From JBBAAW01 sp964574405 (GTDB lineage: Bacteria; Patescibacteriota; WWE3; UBA101185; UBA10185): a DNA stretch of 58,473 nucleotides. A program made the position numbers and the translations under genes. The first letter of the stretch is position 1; every line of letters begins with the position of its first letter. A model generated the notes under the pieces. It was given only the letters and a program-made list of their open reading frames with translations. It was not told the DNA's origin and searched no databases. Below, in pieces: positions 33,452 through 41,591 of the stretch. The stretch lies in contig CAZNNN010000001.1 in NCBI GenBank assembly GCA_964574405.1, forward strand, positions 1-58,473, written 5' to 3'.

Positions 33452-35176
33452 TTAACGAAATTTGTATAAAATTGCCGAATTTGATACGGTAGAGCCTGCT
33501 TCCACGATCCGCAAAAACGCGTTTGTTGGGGGAATTATCCTGGATACTATCACCCGTTGTTTTTCTTGATCACCTTCTTTAAACTCTTCCACGCGAGTAA
33601 GGAGCGGACTGGTAGCAAAAAAATCTGCGCTTTCACCTGCATCGTCCGTATAAAAATACACCAGATACTTTGCCCCCATGTTGCGGGCTTTTTCTAGTCC
33701 GCGAACGGTGTTAAGCAGGTTTGTAAAGTCCTCCGACACAAAACCCGTTTTTCTATCTTCATAGAAGCGGGGGTTGATGAGCGGTTGTTTGTGAACAGTT
33801 AGCCAAAAAAAAGCCTCGTTGGTTTTATTGTAAGGGTAAATTACCATGGGCGACTTAAGAGGGTCGGTTGCGCCAATGTACGCATAAACTTTTGGCGGTA
33901 TGCCAACATGGGTTATTTTTAGCGGAATAAAAAATTCCGCCACGCTCACAAGAGCTAGGAATAATAGAGTCGATTGTACTAACCTGCGAGGTATTTTTTT
34001 AGCAATTGCTAGGTTTACCACTGCCAGGTAACCGTAGCCAGTAAAGATTAAAGTTAGAAACAAAATTAAAACACCCGCCCGTGCCAAAACCCTAAACATA
34101 GGAAAAATTTTAAACAAAAGGTACGACGGGGTATAAATTGTTACCTCGTTTACAATCATTGCTGGAGGCATGGTGAGGATGATTAGACCAACTATAGTCA
34201 GCAGGATAGCGAGGTAATTGATTATATTCGTTGGATGCTTTGTCGATCGACAAAGCATCCCACTTCCCACCAATCCCACCAGAGCCAACGATAAGTTGAC
34301 CCAACCTAAATAAGAAGCGGAATGCTCCGCTTTAAAGTAGTTTTGCGTTAAATAATTTCCCCCACTGGCAAGTCGATCCAAAACATCATGTGAAAGTCCG
34401 CCAAAAAACGGGTTGTCTATGGAGGGCAAAAGATAATACCAAGGTCGCGAGGAAAAAGTAATAAAATCTTCAAACGGTCTATTTATGGCTTTGTCGTTGA
34501 TGTTTTCTTCCACCCGTATTCTAGGGGTAAAAAAATTTGCCTCGATGTAGGGCGCCATAAAAAATAACGAGGTGAGGGTAAAGACCATTGCACTCTTAAT
34601 TACCCGGCTACAATTTAGCCTTAAGGATAGTATTTTGTCTGGACGCGTTAGAAAACTAAAAATTAAGTAGCATGCTGTAAAAAGGATTGTAAAATACCCA
34701 AGGTAGTTGCTAATGCCCATAATTAGAGTAAGCAAAAGTCCTAAAAACACCGCTTTGTAACGACTTTGGGAGAAAAAAAGTGTGTCTAAAAACCAAATAA
34801 CCGACCAAAATTGCAGTAAATCAAAATGTGAGCGACTTTGATAAGCTAAAAATGGGCTGGTTAATAAAATAGAGACCAACAGTACTGCAATGGATCTCCC
34901 AAAAAGTTTTTTAAAAAATCTAAATGCAAAAAAGAAGTTTAGCGCTGTACCACCCAAAACAATTAGGTTATATGCCAAAACAGAGTCAACCAGCTTTGCC
35001 AATAAAAAAGCGGGGATAAAAATTAATGGTTGATTACTTGCCAGTAGATTTTGGCAGAGACCTGTGGGATAACCCACAAAATCCGTACAGCCCTTTAAAC
35101 CGGAGATCAAGCGCGGAAGACTAAAAAGCCCAGCGTTATCCTCTATAAAACCTATAAGATAGTTGGTGAGAATCAT
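33452..35176 (-). CDS. Polytopic membrane protein, YfhO/GT-C-like
   Basis: A 574-aa protein with about 11-12 membrane helices and a soluble C-terminal domain (~430-574). The layout and motifs such as GISNYLGYFTIL and FRVLARAGVLILF recall YfhO-type and GT-C glycosyltransferase-like proteins, which use polyprenyl-linked sugars at the membrane. The family is uncertain. A 28-bp perfect palindrome at 34233-34260 encodes an inter-helix loop. It likely acts in surface glycoconjugate modification. Confidence 0.72.
   Translation of the reverse strand: MILTNYLIGFIEDNAGLFSLPRLISGLKGCTDFVGYPTGLCQNLLASNQPLIFIPAFLLAKLVDSVLAYNLIVLGGTALNFFFAFRFFKKLFGRSIAVLLVSILLTSPFLAYQSRSHFDLLQFWSVIWFLDTLFFSQSRYKAVFLGLLLTLIMGISNYLGYFTILFTACYLIFSFLTRPDKILSLRLNCSRVIKSAMVFTLTSLFFMAPYIEANFFTPRIRVEENINDKAINRPFEDFITFSSRPWYYLLPSIDNPFFGGLSHDVLDRLASGGNYLTQNYFKAEHSASYLGWVNLSLALVGLVGSGMLCRSTKHPTNIINYLAILLTIVGLIILTMPPAMIVNEVTIYTPSYLLFKIFPMFRVLARAGVLILFLTLIFTGYGYLAVVNLAIAKKIPRRLVQSTLLFLALVSVAEFFIPLKITHVGIPPKVYAYIGATDPLKSPMVIYPYNKTNEAFFWLTVHKQPLINPRFYEDRKTGFVSEDFTNLLNTVRGLEKARNMGAKYLVYFYTDDAGESADFFATSPLLTRVEEFKEGDQEKQRVIVSRIIPPTNAFLRIVEAGSTVSNSAILYKFR
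34233..34260. repeat. 28-bp perfect palindrome inside a coding region
   Basis: The half-site GGATGCTTTGTCGA (34233-34246) is followed directly by its exact reverse complement (34247-34260). It is read as MLCRSTKHP in a loop between predicted membrane helices of the 574-aa protein. Confidence 0.9.
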
Positions 35177-35202
35177 AGCTTTAAGGCTATGGTATCACAA
35201 AA

Positions 35203-35640
35203 TTAAAAGCCTTCATCAGAGAAAAAACGCTTTAGGATAAGCGTGGCGCTGATACTATCAACCTTTTTTCTGGATTTTTGGGGAAGTTCGCTCTCGATTG
35301 CTTCCTCAATAGCCTCGTTAGTACTCCCAAACTCGTCAACAAAAAGTACCGGAATCCCTAAGCGGGTCTTCAGTATCTTACCAAACCTTCTAACCTCTAT
35401 TGATTGTTTGGTTTCTTTTCCGTCAATACTCAAAGGCAAACCTACCACTACTGCTAACGCTTTGTTCTCTTTAGCAAGTCGCAAAATCTGGGCAACGGCA
35501 AACATTTTATCTTTGGACATCACTGATCGCACTGGCGTTACTACGCCATTTTTACCTTGCGCCAACCCCGTGGTTACATCACCAAAGTCAACCCCTACTA
35601 TAAACCTGTCTGTAAATTTGCTTTCTACATCTTGTGTCAT
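35203..35640 (-). CDS. ruvX: Putative pre-16S rRNA nuclease / Holliday junction resolvase RuvX (YqgF)
   Basis: A 145-aa RNase H-fold protein. Family motifs are VGVDFGDVTTGLA with the first catalytic Asp, VVGLPLSIDGKET, FVDEFGSTNEA and DSISATLIL with the last Asp. Length is standard. In bacteria YqgF trims the 5' end of 16S rRNA. It lies two bases after the baseplate-J-like gene. Confidence 0.93.
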   Translation of the reverse strand: MTQDVESKFTDRFIVGVDFGDVTTGLAQGKNGVVTPVRSVMSKDKMFAVAQILRLAKENKALAVVVGLPLSIDGKETKQSIEVRRFGKILKTRLGIPVLFVDEFGSTNEAIEEAIESELPQKSRKKVDSISATLILKRFFSDEGF

Positions 35641-35642
35641 CT

Positions 35643-37148
35643 TTACTCCTCAATTTTAATTTGTATATCTACTGCGCTTGCCTTAGTTGGAACTTTCCTA
35701 AAAAACAGAAACCCCGGTTCTATTTTAAGCTCCGCTTTTGTTACATCACTAATTTTATCAAGTTTAGCTATCGCATCCACCACACTCAAACCTGCAATCT
35801 TCTCAAAAACTTTTTGTTCATCAATTTTAGGTGCAATATTAAATTTAAAAGTCACTTGCAAATCCGCCTCCGTGGGAGAAAGAACCGTTTTTTCCGTATT
35901 TCCTAAAACATCCACTTGCAATTCCTTATTATATGAATAAAATTCAAAACCTTGGGGAACTACATTTTTACTTATTTTCCCCATAAAGTCGACTAGCTCA
36001 GTTTTTGAATACGCCAAACCCTCTACTTGTGCCGTAATACTGCCACTCAAAGGATCCTTTTTATCCCCCACCTTATTATTTAGCACCACAGTTTTACTGG
36101 CAACCTTTTCCGACTTATCGATTAAAGCGTAACCCGCTGGAATTCTATTTTTTAGCGCATCCGCAGGCGTTTTTAAAACATTGGCGGTAAGATCCTGCTC
36201 CAGCTTAGTTAAATCCTCCTGAGTAACAACTTTAATTTCTTTACTAGAGCCACCTTTAAAATCTTCCGCGCTAGACGCCACAAGATCGCTGGACTTATAA
36301 TCTTTTACGCTTAACTCCCTGTCCTTTTTTATGTTGTAAACAGAGCCAATAGCCTCCGCCGTTACCAAAACTTCCGCAGTTCCGCTGGTGATGTTTGGCA
36401 CAGTTCCTGTGCGCACCGGAACTATAACCTCATTTTGCGTGGTAAAAACATACGAGGAATCTTTGTTCTTGTAAGTAAGCCGAGTTCCTTTTTTTAGGAC
36501 AATTGCTTCTAAAACAGAACTGGAATTATATAAAGTAACCTTCCCTTTGGCTTTCTCGCCCTCTAGCTCGATACCGGTAGAAGTGGCTGTTAAAGAATAA
36601 TCAACAGAACCGGCAAGTTTTAATCCCGCCAAAACTTTTTTATCCAAATCTGTCTTTAACCCATCGCCCACTTTTATCCCAACGCTCTTTGTTAAAACTT
36701 GTGGGGTAAAGTATAAAATTACCTTTGCTTTATGCTGTCGACTCAAAAACAAAAAACCAAAAACCCCCGCTAATAAAATAACCAATGGGATAACTAAACC
36801 CAATTTTTTTAAATTTATCCCACTTGCAAAAAAATGGAGGGAGGGGAGGTGCACCGCAGGAAATTTCACCCGCGACTTACTGTCGATCATTGATTCCCCA
36901 ACCACTATCTCGTCCCTCTCGCCTCTTAACATGTTGAGCAAATTTTTTCCAAATTCGTCCTCCGTAACAAAATCCACCTCTTTACCCACCTTCTTTGCCT
37001 GTTCTAAAATTATTTTTAAGTTTAAAATATTGTCCAGCAAAACAGAACCCTCGGGAATAGAAAGTTCCACTTTATGATCCACCACATCCGTAATTATTTT
37101 TACGGCTTCCAGAGCCGAAGTGTATATTTCTAAACTAACTCTTTGCAT
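35643..37148 (-). CDS. Baseplate-J-like / PilN-position membrane protein
   Basis: A 501-aa protein. A soluble N-terminal region (~1-110) is followed by one membrane helix (about 117-138) and a long repetitive beta region: GKVTLYNSSSVLEAIVLKKGT, VIVPVRTGTVPNITSGTAEV, AEAIGSVYNI. This resembles the baseplate J/gp47 domain annotated in many CPR proteins. It overlaps the PilM/FtsA-like gene by 19 bases. The pairing of an actin-fold protein with a single-pass membrane partner is like PilM-PilN of type IV pili, but no pilin is nearby. The start is ATG 37148. Confidence 0.75.
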   Translation of the reverse strand: MQRVSLEIYTSALEAVKIITDVVDHKVELSIPEGSVLLDNILNLKIILEQAKKVGKEVDFVTEDEFGKNLLNMLRGERDEIVVGESMIDSKSRVKFPAVHLPSLHFFASGINLKKLGLVIPLVILLAGVFGFLFLSRQHKAKVILYFTPQVLTKSVGIKVGDGLKTDLDKKVLAGLKLAGSVDYSLTATSTGIELEGEKAKGKVTLYNSSSVLEAIVLKKGTRLTYKNKDSSYVFTTQNEVIVPVRTGTVPNITSGTAEVLVTAEAIGSVYNIKKDRELSVKDYKSSDLVASSAEDFKGGSSKEIKVVTQEDLTKLEQDLTANVLKTPADALKNRIPAGYALIDKSEKVASKTVVLNNKVGDKKDPLSGSITAQVEGLAYSKTELVDFMGKISKNVVPQGFEFYSYNKELQVDVLGNTEKTVLSPTEADLQVTFKFNIAPKIDEQKVFEKIAGLSVVDAIAKLDKISDVTKAELKIEPGFLFFRKVPTKASAVDIQIKIEE

Positions 37149-38179
37149 ATATTCAACAGACCACAAATTAACAAATCGCCCTTGTAGTCTTGCGGTAAGT
37201 CTACAAAACCTGCATCTAATTTAGTAAAAACTGGCTTGGTTTTAAAAGGAATTTTTTCCTCCCATTCTCGCCACTCTAGCATTTCCCAAAAATCGGTGCG
37301 TTCCAACCCACTTCCACAAACATACACATTATTAGCAAAAGTTTTAACCCCGGAAAATTCCAAAAAAGCCAGCTCCAAGCCGTCCATCCAAAAATCTAAA
37401 TCTTTTTCCAAACTCGTGCTACCGAGCGGAAGCGTTTTATTTTTAACCAAATTTCCGCCAAAAACCACAGAAATATCTGTAAAATCCGCATGAATGCTTA
37501 AAAGTGTAGCATCGTAATTAGCACCTAGTTTGCTTTTAAGCTTTTTAAATAGTAAATACCGCAAAGGAAACACACCGCCAAGCTCCAGCTTTAAACCACG
37601 CGCAATATCTTCCAAAGCATCAATAAAGGGGGGCGGGCAATAGGCGTTAAAAACTTGGATTTCCAAAAGCTCCCCACTTTGCCCCACAGGGTTATATACA
37701 ACTTGATTATCTAGCATAATAGAGGTTGGTTCATTTAAAATACTTTCCAGTTGCGCGTCACGGTTACCAGAAGTTTCATATACAGCCTCCAAGGCTTCAT
37801 CCAGTCCATTTTGCTCTATTTCTTTGTAAACGCCAGTTAAAATGTTTTTGCTAATTTTACTTTGGGCATCCAATTGCTGCCTTGCTGTTACGGTATTTCC
37901 CACGCAATTATTACCTCCCACACCAAAAAATATCTCCTTGGGTTTTTCCTCTGGTAGTTGACTTAAAATTCTTTCTACACACACATTAAGCGACTGGACA
38001 AAATGCTCTTTATCCACCACACGACCATCTAGAACCACACCAGATGTAAGGTGTTCCTGTGCGTAATGCAGGGGATATGCGTCTTTAAACAACATTAAAT
38101 TTACGCCAACGGAATTAAAAGTTGCACCAAAATACGAATCGCTGGAATGTTTTTTTAGAAAGTTTAAGAAATTAGGCAT
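37130..38179 (-). CDS. Actin-fold protein, PilM/FtsA-like
   Basis: A 349-aa cytoplasmic protein. SYFGATFNSVGVNLMLF resembles the first phosphate loop; GVVLDGRVVDKEHFVQSL the segment following it; and LSIHADFTDISVVFGGNLVKNKTLPLGS the second phosphate loop with PLGS of PilM-type proteins. A weak adenosine motif NNVYVCGSGLE follows. Function is inferred as a scaffold for the membrane partner downstream. The start ATG 38179 is seven bases after a perfect TATAAT that abuts a 35-bp repeat. Confidence 0.75.
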   Translation of the reverse strand: MPNFLNFLKKHSSDSYFGATFNSVGVNLMLFKDAYPLHYAQEHLTSGVVLDGRVVDKEHFVQSLNVCVERILSQLPEEKPKEIFFGVGGNNCVGNTVTARQQLDAQSKISKNILTGVYKEIEQNGLDEALEAVYETSGNRDAQLESILNEPTSIMLDNQVVYNPVGQSGELLEIQVFNAYCPPPFIDALEDIARGLKLELGGVFPLRYLLFKKLKSKLGANYDATLLSIHADFTDISVVFGGNLVKNKTLPLGSTSLEKDLDFWMDGLELAFLEFSGVKTFANNVYVCGSGLERTDFWEMLEWREWEEKIPFKTKPVFTKLDAGFVDLPQDYKGDLLICGLLNICKELV

Positions 38180-38186
38180 TAACAAG

Positions 38187-38192
38187 ATTATA
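38187..38192 (-). promoter_or_regulatory. -10 box of the PilM-like operon, fused to the 35-bp repeat
   Basis: TATAAT on the minus strand, seven bases before ATG 38179. GTGTCG from the repeat lies 17 bases upstream, exactly as at sufS. Confidence 0.7.
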
Positions 38193-38193
38193 C

Positions 38194-38249
38194 CTCACTT
38201 CGTTCGGTGCGACACGATGTGTCTAACTCTCACTTCGTTCGGTGCTACA
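38194..38249 (-). repeat. 35-bp repeat between alaS and the PilM-like gene
   Basis: Read on the minus strand: a partial unit (GTGTAGCACCGAACGAAGTGAG), then AGTTAGACACATCGTGTCG and a final CACCGAACGAAGTGAG next to the TATAAT. The unit is 35 bp long, with the palindrome GACAC-ATC-GTGTC at the same position as in the sufS array. It supplies the stop codon of alaS (TAG, 38245-38247). Confidence 0.88.
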
Positions 38250-39561
38250 CTTGCCAATTACGTTCTTTGGCAATTTCTGTGGCAAGTTCCTTGGGTACAC
38301 CGTAGCTTTGGTACAACATTTCCAGATCGACTTCTCTTAACTTTTGACCGTTTTTCTCGTACATTTTTTCCATTTCTCTCAAACCTTTATCCAAAGTACG
38401 GTTAAACTTTTCTTCCTCGGCAGAAATTCCTTCAAGTATTTTGTCGGACGACTTATGCAAATGGGTATAGTAGCCGCCGTACTCATTAATGATCACTTTT
38501 GCCACCTCGGCTAAAAAGTTTTTGTGACTGGTTAATTTTTGCGACTGGAAAATAACGCGACGAAGTAATCTGCGTAAAACATAACCCTGCATTTTATTGC
38601 TTGGCACAACCCCATCCGCGATTAAAAACACTGCCGCCCGCATGTGATCGGCATCGATTCTGTAAACCCAGTCTGTTTTTTCATCCTCGCCATACTTCTT
38701 GGTGGACATAGACTCTATTTTCTGGATGATGGGATAAAATAAATCCGTTTCATAATTCGTCTTCTTTCCCTGCACCACCCTAACAAGTCTCTCAAAACCC
38801 CAACCAACATCAACATTCTTTTGAGTTAGTGGTTCGTACTCGGTCTCGCTAACCTTTTTATACTGCATAAACACATTATTGCCGATTTCCACATACCGCC
38901 CGCAATCACAATTTACATGACACTTCTCTCCAAATTTCTTGTTGTGATCGTTTCCCGTGTGAAAAAATATTTCGGTGGTTGGACCTGCCGGATCTCCAAC
39001 TGGCGCACATGACCGTTCCCACCAACTTTTCCCAACTATCCACGGATAAGAAAATATCCTGTAATTGCCCTCTCCTACTTTGTGGATATCATCCGTAGCT
39101 TCTGCAGTAATACCATACTTTCCATAAACTTCTTTCCAAATGCTAACCGTTTCCTCGTCGCGCGGGAGCCCGTTTCCTCCTGCCAACGCCGTTACATAAA
39201 GTTTGTGGGGATCAATTCCTAACTCGTCAACAAAAAAACCAAAGGTCCACGGAATTTGCTCTGCCTTAAAATAGTCGCCCAAAGACCAAACTCCTAACAT
39301 TTCAAAAAAAGTGTGATGCCAAGCGTCGCCAATCTCTTCCAAGTCCTCCGCCCGCAAACAGCGTTGAACATCCACCAGGCGCTTACCTGCAAGATGTGGT
39401 TGACCAAGGAGATACGGCACGATTTGTTGCATCCCGCTTCCTGTAAAAAGCGTGGTAGGATCGTCTTTTAGTACCAAGGGGCTGGCGGGAATTTCCACAT
39501 GATCCAACGCTTTATAATAGTCAATAAATTTTTGCCTAATTTCTGTCCCCGTTAATATCAT
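38245..39561 (-). CDS. alaS: Alanyl-tRNA synthetase, catalytic core only
   Basis: Charges tRNA-Ala with alanine. The 438-aa protein carries the class II core: FTGSGMQQIVPYLLGQ, HTFFEMLGVWSLGDYFK (motif 2 region), GDPAGPTTEIFFHTG, VDVGWGFERLVRVVQGK (motif 3), and the helical tRNA-recognition part to about 430. It ends just after LYQSYGVPKELATEIAKE. The editing domain and the C-Ala domain found in ~870-aa AlaRS are missing. The stop codon is formed by a repeat unit. Core fragments of this size can aminoacylate in E. coli, so it is probably active. The start at 39561 gives the family N-terminus. Confidence 0.93.
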   Translation of the reverse strand: MILTGTEIRQKFIDYYKALDHVEIPASPLVLKDDPTTLFTGSGMQQIVPYLLGQPHLAGKRLVDVQRCLRAEDLEEIGDAWHHTFFEMLGVWSLGDYFKAEQIPWTFGFFVDELGIDPHKLYVTALAGGNGLPRDEETVSIWKEVYGKYGITAEATDDIHKVGEGNYRIFSYPWIVGKSWWERSCAPVGDPAGPTTEIFFHTGNDHNKKFGEKCHVNCDCGRYVEIGNNVFMQYKKVSETEYEPLTQKNVDVGWGFERLVRVVQGKKTNYETDLFYPIIQKIESMSTKKYGEDEKTDWVYRIDADHMRAAVFLIADGVVPSNKMQGYVLRRLLRRVIFQSQKLTSHKNFLAEVAKVIINEYGGYYTHLHKSSDKILEGISAEEEKFNRTLDKGLREMEKMYEKNGQKLREVDLEMLYQSYGVPKELATEIAKERNWQV

Positions 39562-39571
39562 AATACCGATA

Positions 39572-39600
39572 ATATTACTAAAATAAGGATTGAGAGTCAA
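39572..39600 (-). promoter_or_regulatory. Promoter of alaS
   Basis: On the minus strand TTGACT, a 17-base spacer, TAATAT, ten bases, then ATG 39561. The 5' leader would be 3-4 bases. Confidence 0.6.
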
Positions 39601-39620
39601 AAAATATCGAGTTCGTTGTT

Positions 39621-39670
39621 TGGTAAGATTGGGCAACATTCGGCAATATCTGGTAATATTAGGCAATGTT
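39621..39670. repeat. Five 10-bp tandem repeats upstream of fic and alaS
   Basis: Five consecutive decamers: TGGTAAGATT, GGGCAACATT, CGGCAATATC, TGGTAATATT and AGGCAATGTT. The consensus is NGGYAAYATT with a strict 10-bp period. It sits between the divergent alaS promoter and the fic reading frame and overlaps the fic start. Confidence 0.8.
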
Positions 39671-40280
39671 AATCCCACCCAACTATACCTTAACGCCAAA
39701 AATGCTGGGGTTATTAACACAAATAGAAGTCTGCAAACAAGTTGTGGACTACATAAATAGAACTGCCGAGCATTTTGTGCCTATTAAAGCTGTTGTTGCA
39801 CACTACACTTTTGAAAAAATCCATCCTTTTTTGGACGGCAGTGGGCGGGTTGGGCGACTTTTGATTAGACAGATTTTAAAAAACGGCGGTTACGATATGA
39901 AAGGCATTTTACCCGTGGAAGAATATCTGGAAAATCATAGAACAACATACTATCAGGTGCTGGAAGAATCAGAAAAAGATGTTACCGCATATGTGGAATT
40001 TATGCTGGAAGCTGTTGCTGTGTCGGCAGAAAAAGCCAAGGAAATGGTTTTGAACCAAAAAGAGGTTGCACCGGAGGATTTGTTGCTACCGCGTCGGGCG
40101 GAAATTTTTAGAATTATCAAAGATCACGGTCTAATGAATTTTGACACTATTAGAAGGCGGTTTTTAGCTATAAACCCAAGAACCTTGCGGTACGATTTAA
40201 AAAAATTACAGGACAGCGGATTAATTCATAAACTGGGTACAACTAAGGGTGTGTTTTACAAAAACACTGGCCAAAACTAA
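39666..40280 (+). CDS. Fic-domain protein, N-terminally truncated
   Basis: Fic enzymes attach AMP or related groups to proteins. This 204-aa protein has the active motif HPFLDGSGRVGR near residue 54, where the usual Asn of GNGR is Ser. A helical segment and a C-terminal winged helix follow (FDTIRRRFLAINPRTLRYDLKKL). Full Fic proteins have ~100-150 residues before IPP; here the reading frame begins at MLIPP inside a 10-bp repeat. It may be a 5'-deleted remnant or a minimal enzyme. It converges with the exonuclease gene, overlapping by four bases. Confidence 0.8.
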   Translation: MLIPPNYTLTPKMLGLLTQIEVCKQVVDYINRTAEHFVPIKAVVAHYTFEKIHPFLDGSGRVGRLLIRQILKNGGYDMKGILPVEEYLENHRTTYYQVLEESEKDVTAYVEFMLEAVAVSAEKAKEMVLNQKEVAPEDLLLPRRAEIFRIIKDHGLMNFDTIRRRFLAINPRTLRYDLKKLQDSGLIHKLGTTKGVFYKNTGQN

Positions 40281-40804
40281 TCGGAAGTTGGCAAAATACC
40301 CAAGCCGGCATCTTTAGCCATTTGGAGAAAAGCCTCGGCATTGCCCATCGCGTCGTCCACGGGGTTATGGGTGTGCTGAGTTTGGCGTAGGTGCTTAAAA
40401 TTTTTGCGGGTGTTTTTAACAAGCCCTTTATACAAACTTCCTAAATTGGTTGACGAGTGACCAAACGGATTGTCGCCCAAAAAATGGTGGAAATACCAAC
40501 ATACAAACATAAAATCAAAGCCGTTGTTATCGCTAATAAACATGGGGCGATCTTTAACATACGCGCTTAGCCAGCTTTTAAAATTTGCCATCACGCGGGT
40601 GGGATCATCAAACTGCAAAGTTTGCTCACGGGAATAGCCGGAAACCGCCAATGCCTCTGGTACAAATTTGTCGGAAATAGGCTTTAATAATCCCAAAAAA
40701 GTTTTATCTAGCTTTTCGTCAACCAAAACTGCTCCAAGCGCAACCATAGAATAATCGCCCGGAATCGGTCCATCTGCTTCAATGTCAACCATTACATAGG
40801 TCAT
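40277..40804 (-). CDS. DEDDh-type 3'-5' exonuclease
   Basis: A 175-aa exonuclease fold. Exo I is DIEADGP (the Asp-x-Glu metal ligands), Exo II is DNNGFDFMF and Exo III is HNPVDDAMGNAEAF. It lacks polymerase domains, so it could be a proofreading subunit, an RNase T-like or an oligoribonuclease-like enzyme; I cannot separate these by eye. A Shine-Dalgarno AAGGTG lies before ATG 40804. It overlaps the end of lgt by 20 bases. Confidence 0.82.
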   Translation of the reverse strand: MTYVMVDIEADGPIPGDYSMVALGAVLVDEKLDKTFLGLLKPISDKFVPEALAVSGYSREQTLQFDDPTRVMANFKSWLSAYVKDRPMFISDNNGFDFMFVCWYFHHFLGDNPFGHSSTNLGSLYKGLVKNTRKNFKHLRQTQHTHNPVDDAMGNAEAFLQMAKDAGLGILPTSD

Positions 40805-41531
40805 TTGATCTTAACACCTTGTACAACAAGCATGCGCTAATAATAAGCGCGACGGAAACAGAAATCAAACTTGCTACAGGAAAATTACCAATCCGCCATG
40901 ATTCTGGGCGCATAAATTCCAAAAAGAATCGGATAGTAGAATAACCTACCAAGTACAGCGCCGAGATAGATCCATTTGATAAGTTAATCCCAAACATCTT
41001 GCGTCGATAGTACAACCTGTATAGCACTATAAATACGATGAGGTTTAGGAACGACTCGTATAGAAACAGCGGATGGAAACGATCAAAATATAAATAGTTG
41101 CTTGGACGAAACTCTTGTGGAATATAAATAGCCCACGGTAAATTGGTAGGATAACCAAAAAGTTCTTTATTAAAATAGTTCCCCCACCTCCCAACGGCTT
41201 GAGCTAAAGGCGCAACCACGGCAAAAATGTCCGCGTACATCCAAAGCTTCCCAGATTTTCTGATCGACCAGTAAAATCCTGCTAAACCACCAAAAATCCC
41301 GCCCCAAATTCCTAGTCCTCCCTGCCAAACCGCAAGTATCTCTGGATAATGTAAGGTAAAATAATCCAGGTGATGCACTACATGGTAAAACCGTGCCCCC
41401 ACAAGTCCAAACACCAAAGCATAAAAAACCGCTCGCCAATAGATGTACACATCCAAACCGCGTTTTTTACACAGCCTTTCCCCCATCAAAGTCGCCAAAA
41501 ATATTCCCAAAAATATACAGATTCCATACAT
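40785..41531 (-). CDS. lgt: Prolipoprotein diacylglyceryl transferase
   Basis: Adds diacylglycerol to lipobox Cys in the membrane. The 248-aa protein has seven hydrophobic segments and family motifs VGARFYHVVHH, GGLGIWGG, the signature AQAVGRWGNYFNKELFG, and HPLFLYESFLN. It is 30-40 residues shorter than E. coli Lgt at the N-terminus. TAAAAT (41538-41543) ends six bases before ATG 41531, so it may be leaderless. It implies that lipoproteins are made. Confidence 0.93.
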   Translation of the reverse strand: MYGICIFLGIFLATLMGERLCKKRGLDVYIYWRAVFYALVFGLVGARFYHVVHHLDYFTLHYPEILAVWQGGLGIWGGIFGGLAGFYWSIRKSGKLWMYADIFAVVAPLAQAVGRWGNYFNKELFGYPTNLPWAIYIPQEFRPSNYLYFDRFHPLFLYESFLNLIVFIVLYRLYYRRKMFGINLSNGSISALYLVGYSTIRFFLEFMRPESWRIGNFPVASLISVSVALIISACLLYKVLRSNDLCNG

Positions 41532-41555
41532 GCTCCAATTTTACTCCAAATTTTG

Positions 41556-41585
41556 TTGACGAATAACTGCAATGTGTGTTATGTT
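41556..41585 (+). promoter_or_regulatory. Leaderless-type promoter of the carbon-metabolism cluster
   Basis: TTGACG (41556-41561), an 18-base spacer, TATGTT (41580-41585), six bases, then the rpiB ATG 41592. Confidence 0.6.
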
Positions 41586-41591
41586 TTTGAT

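Noticed and set aside
34110..34304. A small gene overlapping the 34233 palindrome in another frame
   Set aside because: Its frame is antiparallel noise within the 574-aa membrane protein and lacks a start signal.
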